From positions 126,847,132 to 126,911,131 of the forward strand of contig NC_067282.1 of assembly GCF_020740795.1 (NCBI RefSeq): a DNA stretch of 64,000 nt. Direction: 5' to 3'. Under the pieces are notes generated by a model. The model did not search any database, was not told where the DNA came from, and worked only from the letters and a program-made list of their open reading frames with translations. Shown here piece by piece: positions 13,092 to 22,000 of the stretch (position 1 is its first letter; each line of letters starts with the position of its first letter). The stretch is from Apus apus (taxonomy: Eukaryota; Chordata; Aves; Apodiformes; Apodidae). A program made the position numbers and the translations under genes.

Positions 13092-16000
13092 CTTTGTCAT
13101 GACACATGTGACAAACATGGGAAAGTAAAAGGAAGCTCAAATTCATATAATTTCCTGGGGCCCATCAGATAGAACTAGAGTGGCCCTAAGGCCAAGCTTA
13201 CCAGCTTGTCTCTTGTTTTGAAAAAGCTGTTCCATCCTCCCAGTACCAGCCACTTCTTTCAGATATATATGATAATCCAACCCAGTAAAAATTTGAGTCC
13301 CGTGGCAGAAAAACCTGTAGGTATGGGAAAATAATCACAACCATATTTCAAAAATAAGACTGAAGTTCCTGTATCTTCCAGCTGTGAAGGTTCTGCAAGA
13401 AAATGAGAGAGCTTTCTTAATAGGAGAAGAACATGTTGTCCTTACTTGCTTTCCATGAGGCAGTGCTAGCTGTTCTGATTATAGGATCATTCAGATAACA
13501 GTTAATTGCCACAAGACAATGGCACTGCTTTTTCAAATAAAAAAACCCCACAAACTCCAGTTTTAGCTGGTCTGCCTTTAGGTGTCTATACTGCCTTTAG
13601 ATACATGCAGCTTAGCTATAGATATGAAAGTACACTTTAAGTTCCAGTTAGTGAGAGATCTGGCCAACAGTTCCGATGGAGCCTGAGAAATTACTCATCC
13701 CACCCACTGGGATTGCTACTGCATTGGTCACAACTGCCACTGATTAACTGAGTCTTAGGAAGGAGCTCTGAAGTCACAGACTGCTTACACTGTAGGTGTC
13801 TGAAATTAGGCGAGATGAATCCCAGCCTACAGGGCATAGCCTGTTGCCTAAATACAAGCCTCTAGCATCTTTTGGGATTCCTCAACCTGCCTGAGGTCTT
13901 CACATATGGCTGACAGACAAGACCCAGAACTTACGGGAGAACTTTCTGAGGCATTACGTGCAGGTCAAAGAAAAAACCACTGGGTGCCTCAGATTGCCCT
14001 AGAAACCTACTCTTAGACATCTGATTAGTTCTGCAGCAGTAGAGATTCTGGAGGATCTGAACATGTTTAGAAGTTACCCAGCACTATTGCTGCTTAGTAG
14101 CATGTTTAGGGACTGTTCTAAACCTAAAATCCACACCTGGCTCAAGATGGTCTGGCCTCAGCTTGGCTGCAGGTGCATGCATCAAGGAAAGAAGAAAAAG
14201 CAAGCACCCAGACATCTGGAATAAAACTAACCAGGGATTTATATCTCATTAAAACAAACAAACAAACAACCAACAACAACAAACAACAACAAAAAAAAAA
14301 CAACAAACAAACAAACAAAACCACCACAAACTCAAATTCAGGTTTGAATTTGTGGTGTTCAGATGTCTTCCACCAGTGAACCAGGATTCTGACCTCAGGA
14401 TGTCACTAAACTCAGTAACAAACCATTTCTCTAGTTTCTATTTTTTCTCTACTCATCTGATTTTCACTTAAAAAAATAATCTAAAAGGGCAGCCTTTATG
14501 CCTTAAAGTAAGAATTGAGAATCCCCATTTGAAACTGAATCCACCTGGAAAAAGAAGCAAGATTCTTCAACTAAGAAGAAAAGGAGAGTAATTGTGGTGG
14601 GTGACTCCCTTCTCAGACCTCCCCAGAAGGGCCTATTTATTGACCAGACCCATCCCACAAGGAAGTCTGCTGCCTCTCTAGGGCTTGGACTACAGATATT
14701 AAAAGGAAACTTTCTGATCTGGTGCAGCCCTCTGACTACTATCCACTGCTGGTGTTTCAGGTTGGTAGTGATGAAATTGTTACAAGGAGTCCAAGGACAA
14801 TGAAGAGAAACTTCAGGGCCCTGGGACGGCTGGTTAGGGGGGTCTGGAGCACAAGTAGTGTTTGCCTCCACATCTGTTGCAAGAAAGGATGAAGAGATAA
14901 ACAGGAGGAGTCTGCAGATCTATGCATGGCTACGTGACTGATGCCAAAGGCAGGGCTTTGGGCTTTTCAATCACTGGCCGCTATAGGAGACACTTGGTCT
15001 GGTGGTGGCAGGTGGGATGCACCGGCCCCAGAGGGGCAAAAGGCTTTTGGGGCAGGAGTTAGCAGGGCTCACTGACAGGGCTTTAAGCTAGATATGAAGA
15101 GGGATGGGGAGGTAACTGGGCCTGTTAGGGACAAGCCCAAGAGAAACATGCCAGGGCTTGAAGGATGGTGGACTAGGGAGGATTCTCACTCTGTTGTTTC
15201 ATTTGAGGAAAAGGACAGATGTTTAGAAATCATGGAAGCACCTGAGAGGAGTCTCGTAGGAAATGGAGCCTACAGTGGAAAAAAGGTTTTGGAATCATTA
15301 GCTCATCTGAAGTGCATCTATACCAATGCACACAGTATGAGCAACAGACAGGGGAGCCTGAAGCCATGACACACCAGGAAAACGATGACATTGTGGCTAT
15401 CACAGAAATGTGGTGGGATGCATCACACAACTGGAGTGCCACAATTGATGGCTACAAGCTCTTCAGGAGGGATAGAAAGGGAAGGAGAGGGGGTGGAGTG
15501 GCCCTAAATGTTAGAGAATTCTATGAGAGCTTGGAAATCAAGTATAGGCCTGATGAGGTTGAGAGTGTTTGGATTAGGTTAAGGGCCAATAAAGATGATA
15601 TGGCTGTGGGAGTCTGCTATAGACCTCCCAACCAAAGCACTGAGGTGGATGAAGCTTTCTACCAGCAGTTGGGAGAAATCTCCCAGTCACTTGCGTCTGT
15701 TCTTGTGGGGGACTTTAACCTCCCAGACATCTGCTGGGAGTACAACACAGCAGAGAGGGAACATTCCAAGAGGTTCTTGAGATGTGTGGAAGATAACTTC
15801 CTCACACAGCTGATAAGTGAGCCAACCAGGGAGGGTGCCCTCCTGCTTCTGGTGAACAGGGAAGATCTTGTGGGAGAAGTAAAAGTTGGAAGCCATCTAG
15901 AGCACAGTGATCATGAGATGATTGAGTTTTTGATCCTTGGGGAAACAAGGAGAGGGTTTAGTAAAACTGCCACCTTAGACTTCCGAGGGTGAAGTTTGAC

Positions 16001-19000
16001 CTGCTCAGAAGCCTGATTGACAAAGTCCCTTGGGAGGCTGCCTTGAAGGATAAAGGAGTCCAGGAAGGCTGGACGTCCTTCAAGAAGGAAGTTTTAGAGG
16101 CACAAGAGCAGGCTGTCCCCGTGTGCTGAAAAATCAGTAAGTGGGGTAGGAGATTAGCCTGACTAAATAGGGACCTTTGGCTGGACCTTAGGAACAAAAG
16201 GAGAGTCTGTGTCCTTTGGAAGAGGAACAGATCACTCGTGAAGTCTATAAAGATGAAGTGAACCTGTGCAGGGTGAAAATTAGGAGAGCCAAAGCACAGC
16301 TAGAGCTCAAACTGGCTAAAGCTGTTAGGGAAAATAAAAAATGTTTCATTAACAGCAAAAGGAGGATTAGGGAAAATCTCCATCCTTTATTGGATGCAGA
16401 GGGAATCTTAGTAACAAAGGATGAGGAGAAGGCTGAGGTGCTCAACACCTACTTTGCCTCAGTCTTTAGCAGGGGAACCAGCTGTTCTGTGGATACCCAG
16501 CCACATGAGCTAGGAGACAGGGAGGAGATGCAGCATGAGGTCGTCACAATTAAAGAGGAAGTGGTCAGAGACCTGCTACACCATTTATGCACACACAAGT
16601 CTGTGGGACCGGATGGGCTACATCCAAGGGTGCTGAAAGAGTTGGCAGATGTGATCGCCAGGCCACTTCCCATTATTTACCTGGAGTCCTGGCTAACTGG
16701 GGAGGTCCCAATGGACTGGAGGGTAGCAAATGTAACACCCATCTATAAGAAAGGCAGAAAGGAGGATCAGAGAAGCTATAGACCTGTCAGTCTGACCTCG
16801 GTACCAGGGAAGGTCATGGAGCAGATCATCTTGAGTGTCATTAGAAAACATATAGAGGGTAACCAGGGGATCAGGCCCAGTCAGCATGGGTTTATGAAAG
16901 GCAGGTCGTGCCTGACAAACCTGATCTCCTTCTATGACATGATGTCCCAGCTATTGGATGAGGGAAAGGCTGTGGACATTGTCTATCTGGACCTCCAAAA
17001 AGCATTTGACACGGTTCCCCATAGAACTCTCATAAAAAACCTGGCTGCTCATGGCCTGGATGAGCACATGATCTGTTGGATCAAGCACTGGCTGGACAGT
17101 TGGGCCCAAAGAGTGGTGGTCAATGGAGTCAAGTCCAGATGGGGCCAGTCACAAGTGGTGTTCCTCAGGGCTCAGTGATGGGACCATTTCTGTTTAACAT
17201 CTTTATTGATAATCTTGATAAGGACATATAGAGTGTATTAGCAGTAAGTTTGCAGATGACACCAAGCTAGGCAGGAGTGTTGATCTGCATGAGGATAGGG
17301 AGGGTCTACAGAGAGACTTGGATAGATTGGATTGTTGGGCTAATGTTAATGGTCTGGGCTTCAACAAGGCCAAGTTCTGGGTCCTGCACTTGGGCCACAA
17401 CAACCCCAGGTAATGCTCCAGGCCTGGGAAATTGTGGCTGGAAAGTGTCTGGCAGAAAAGGACCTGGGGGTTCTCATTGACAAGCGGCTGAACATGAGCC
17501 AGCAGTGTGCCCAGGTGGCCAAGAAAGCCAGTGGCATCCTGGCTTGTATTAGAAATGGTGTGACCAGCAGAAGGAGAGAGGTGGTTGTCCCCCTGTCCTC
17601 AGCACTGGTGAGGCCACACCTGGAGTGTTGTGTCCAGTTTTGAGCACCTCAATTCAAGAGAGATCTCGAGGTGCTGGAGCGAGTACAGAGGAGGGCAATG
17701 AAGCTGGTGAAGGGCCTAGAGAATAAATCTGATGAAGAATGATTTAAGGAGCTGGGAATGTTTAGTTTGAGGAAGAGGTGGCTGAGGGGAGACCTCATCA
17801 GTCTCTACAACTACCTGAAAGGTCATTGTAGAGAGGTTGGTGCTGGTCTCTTCTCACAGGTAATTAGCCACAGAGCAAGAGGGAATGGCTTCAAGCTGCA
17901 GCAGGGGAGGTTTAGACTGGACATTAGGAAAAATTTTTCACAGAAAGAGTGGTTAGACACCGAAATAGGCTGCCCAGGGAGGTGGTGGAGTCACCATCCC
18001 TGGATGTGTTTAAGGGTTGTTTGGATGTGGTGTTGGTGGATATGGTTTAGGGGAGAACTTTGTAGAGTAGGGATGATGGTTGGACTCAGTGATCCCAAGG
18101 GGCTTTTCCAACCTGAACAGTTCTATGATTCTATGATTCTGTGATTTCCAGGAAAGCTTCTTTCCTTTGAAATGTTTTATGTAGCAAAAAGTAAATAAGG
18201 ATGTTTGGGCTTTATGTGAGATTAAAAGCTGCTGAAAAAGAGATTTCCAGATATGTGTACACAAAGGAAAATATGTTCTTGACAACAAATTACAGACTTT
18301 TTATTAGTCAGAACTCCCTCCTCTCAAATTAGTAAGACTACTTAAAATTATTAATTCCCTAAACCTTATTCAGTCATCCTGATATAATTCTCAGCTGTCT
18401 AGCCTTTGTGCCATAATTAACACCACTTAGTTAAGGTATAATGCAAGGTCAGAAAATAGCCTTGTATAAACACTTTGCACTTTAGTGCTCAATGAAGGAA
18501 CCATAATGAATGGTCTACTCTCTAGAGTTCACGTAGATGGGCATTTGATGCTGTGAGACCCCAGTAACAAAACTTGTGGAAAGAGATAATAAAAACATGC
18601 ATTCTGCTTGTGGGGTCTCTACTCCATGCTGCTAATATGCCCTTTGTTGTCTCTCTGGAAATGTAAGTATTAGTTAATTAAGGTATTCTATATAATGATT
18701 TATTCTATTTCTCTTATACATAATTTCAGTATTTCTCACAGAACACAATTTAAAAAGTGTTGCAAGGGTTGTCAGTCTTCTTGCAGGAAGGCTATTTGAC
18801 CCAGAGAAAATGAGATACATACACTGTAAAAGACCAAACTATCTTCTGCCTGCAAGATTGCTGAAAATTAAAACATTTGACATAAAGGAATGCATGAGAT
18901 TAAGACTGTACCATCTTTGCTGTGTCTTTTAGCACAAGAAGAGAGGAGTTTCGCGAGGAACAGAACTTCTGGCTCTGCTTCCACGTTTTCTTCTGCTTTG

Positions 19001-22000
19001 AAACGTAGAAGCAGTTGTCATCTCCACTGTTTTGCCAGCTTGCTGGACACAGAGCACATTTTGTTTCTAGAAATTAGAGAGAGTATTATGCAGACTTGCA
19101 AGGAATAGAGGGGCTTTAGCTAATGGCTTGACTTGGAAAAGAAGATTCAGGGTAGCCATGAATGAGCTAAGCTCTTGAGAGGTAAGCGACAACTTGTTTT
19201 GCATGTTGGTATACATATATCTCAAATATTGCTGCAGTTAAAACCAGATACTACTGGATCAGATATTTTCTCTGTGATTTTATAGTCTCTCAGTCAATGG
19301 GCTCTGAAAAGGGGTAATTTGTGTTTATTTACATAATTAACCACATTCACCATTTTTCTCCTTCCCTTCAAAACACAATGCTTCCCTCATTTCCTGCAGC
19401 TTCTTTCCTTCCTCAGGATCCTTGGAAACCTGAAAAACTGAAAGGCATGAAAATGCTTATCAAAGTTTGTTTTTTAAAATTGACCTTTAATTGCATCTTT
19501 AATTTCTAGCTTTTGGCATTCTTTTATTATTTTGTCTACTTCATTTCCATTTCCACCATTGTGTGAACATCATCCACATTTTCTTCACCAGTAGGTCTGT
19601 GCAGCACTGGAAAAGGTCTCCTGGGAAGGTGGACACATCTCTGCCCTTGAAGATTTTCAAAAGTAATCTGGACAAAGCTACAGATGATTTTATCTGGTGT
19701 TGGTGATAGTCCAGCTTTGAGAGGTGAGGAGGAAAGGGTGGGCGTCAGACTAGAAACCTGAAGAAGTGCCTCTGAACTAACATATCTGTGACACCAGGGA
19801 TCACCCAGAGTATTTCTCCTGGGCACTTGCAACTGCTTCCCTCCTGCCAAAGACAGGCTGGGGACTCTCTGTCTCTACTGCCAAATGGAACGTGGCATCA
19901 ACTTTAGTTGTTAATTGAAAAGTTTCTATGGAAAACTGCTATAATGGCTGACAAATGCACCAGTCACAATGCTTTCATGTGAGCATTGCCCTCCCCACAA
20001 AACGCAATCCAAGAAAAAGAGGCAACTGTGAAATCCTCTGTTAACAGTCACAGGGTGGCACTACTGCTTAGAGAGTGTGGATAAGAGCTGAACTTCCGGC
20101 TCTGAAAACTAAGCAGTTCAGAAACGGGTTTGGCCTAGGAGTTAAGGTTAGTCAGTGGTTAGGGCTAAGGTTAGGGTTATTGCCATTAGGGTTAAGGTTA
20201 GATGTTAGATGTTAGGGCTGAGGTTATGATTAGGATTAAGTTTAGGTTTAGAGGTTAGGTTTATGCTTAGGGTTAGGGTTAGAGATTACCTTAGTCATTA
20301 AGTTTAGACTTAGGGTTTAGGGTTTGGGTTAGTGTTAGGGCTAGTGTCAGTGTTTAGCCTTAGGGTTTGGTTTAGGATTACATTTCTGGGGATATGTTTA
20401 GGGTTATGGTCAGGAGAGTAATTAAGGGTTTGGGTTAAGTTTAGGTTAATGTTAAATTTAGGGATAGGGTTTAGTGTTATGTTTAGGGCTTGTATTAGGG
20501 GTGGTGTGACCTTCAGGTTTACGGTAACTAAAAGCGCAGATATAATAATTCTCAAGTGATCTCTACTGACACTTAATGGCAGAGGGACTGCTGTGGTTTA
20601 GAGTTATGGTCTAGAATTAGGATTAGTCAGTGATTAGGGTTAAGGTTAAGATTTTTATTAGGTTTAGTGGAACCGTTAAGGTTAACTATACATGCAGATA
20701 TTAGTGATCCCAAATGACCTGTGCTAACACTCAGTGTTGGAGGGACTTCTGTGGGAGAGTTGTACTGTTGACCTTCTTGCTGTATTATTTCCACTGGGGA
20801 AACAAGGACATCAAGAACAATTTGCAGGGGAAGATGAAGCAGACGCATAGCTGGAATTCACCCCCACAGCAGCAGCTCAGGTCACCATAGTACTTACACA
20901 GGGCCAGAAGGGCTACCAGACCCATGAGCAGCAGCAGGCACAACACAAGGAAAGCAAAGGCCACCAGCTGCCATCTGGAAGATGAGGCAGAGGCTCCTGT
21001 GACAAACAGAATACCATTCAGCAATAGAATCATAGAATGGTTTAGGTTGGAAGTTGCAACCCCCCTGCATGGGCATGGACACCTCCCAACAGATCAAGCT
21101 TGCTCAGAGCCTCATACAACCTGGCCTTGAATGCTTCCAGAGAGGGGGCTTCCACAACTCCCCTGGGCAACCTGTTCCAGTGTCTCACCACCCTCACAGT
21201 GAAAAATTTCCTCCTAATGTCTAATCTAAGTCTCCCCTCTTCAAATTACCCCTTGTCCTCTCGCTTCATGTCCCTGTAAAAAGTCCCTCGCCAGCTTTTT
21301 TGTATGCCTGCTTTAGAAACAGAAGCTCTCCTCACCACAAGGTGGTATTACCTCCTTTCTGACATCACCAGTTCACCTTTTCCTGCAGAACCTTTTTTTT
21401 TTTTCATACTGGAGTTATTGCTATCACTGCTCTGAATTTCCTGCATTAATTTTGAGAAATATCTATTTATTCACTGAGAATGTTTATTAACTGAGGCTCT
21501 AGTATTTTAGAATAAAACTTCTCATGAAACAGTAAGCACAATAGATCTTGCAATTCCCATAGTCCTGGAAATAATAAAACAATTTTTAAGACTTCTCCAC
21601 CTTGAAGGGGAAAAAATTACCATTTGGTTTTGGAAAATTAATTCTGGCACTTGTGATTGGGATTTCTAAATTATTGGAATGTTTCAATATTAAGCTGTGC
21701 TTTTTTTCTTCAGGATCTTTCTCCAGATTTCTCCAGATTTCCACTGTAGTTCAATATCGGAACAGGAACATAGTTCCTCAGAATATATCTGACTATCCCC
21801 TTACTGAAATATTTTCTATTATATATATGCATTTTCCCCTTTCAGAAGCAGTGCTCTGCAATTATCTGTAATACCCTTTCATACCTATTGAGAGTGTTCA
21901 GGTTATTTTAAAAGTACTATAGACATCAAATATTTTACTTGAGTCCAGTACATCAAAGCAAGCACCTCCAGGGAACTAACCTTGTTAGGTGAGAAAAGTC

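Noticed and set aside
12867-13118. 83-codon minus-strand frame as the true gene B C-terminus
   Set aside because: It is one base out of phase with exon 5 and reads through a long Gln/His/Met-rich stretch unlike any lectin end.
13092-13154. Start of gene B exon 6 at the GGGCCCCAG acceptor
   Set aside because: It keeps the frame but meets TGA after 18 codons and loses the lectin-domain end; the acceptor at 13091 gives a near-complete domain. Kept only as an alternative.
15312-17178. Long plus-strand frames as host genes
   Set aside because: They carry CR1 endonuclease and reverse-transcriptase motifs and end in the CR1 3' terminus.
20143-20755. A real chromosome end
   Set aside because: The TTAGGG units are highly degenerate, short, interrupted by other sequence and flanked by lectin exons, so this is interstitial.
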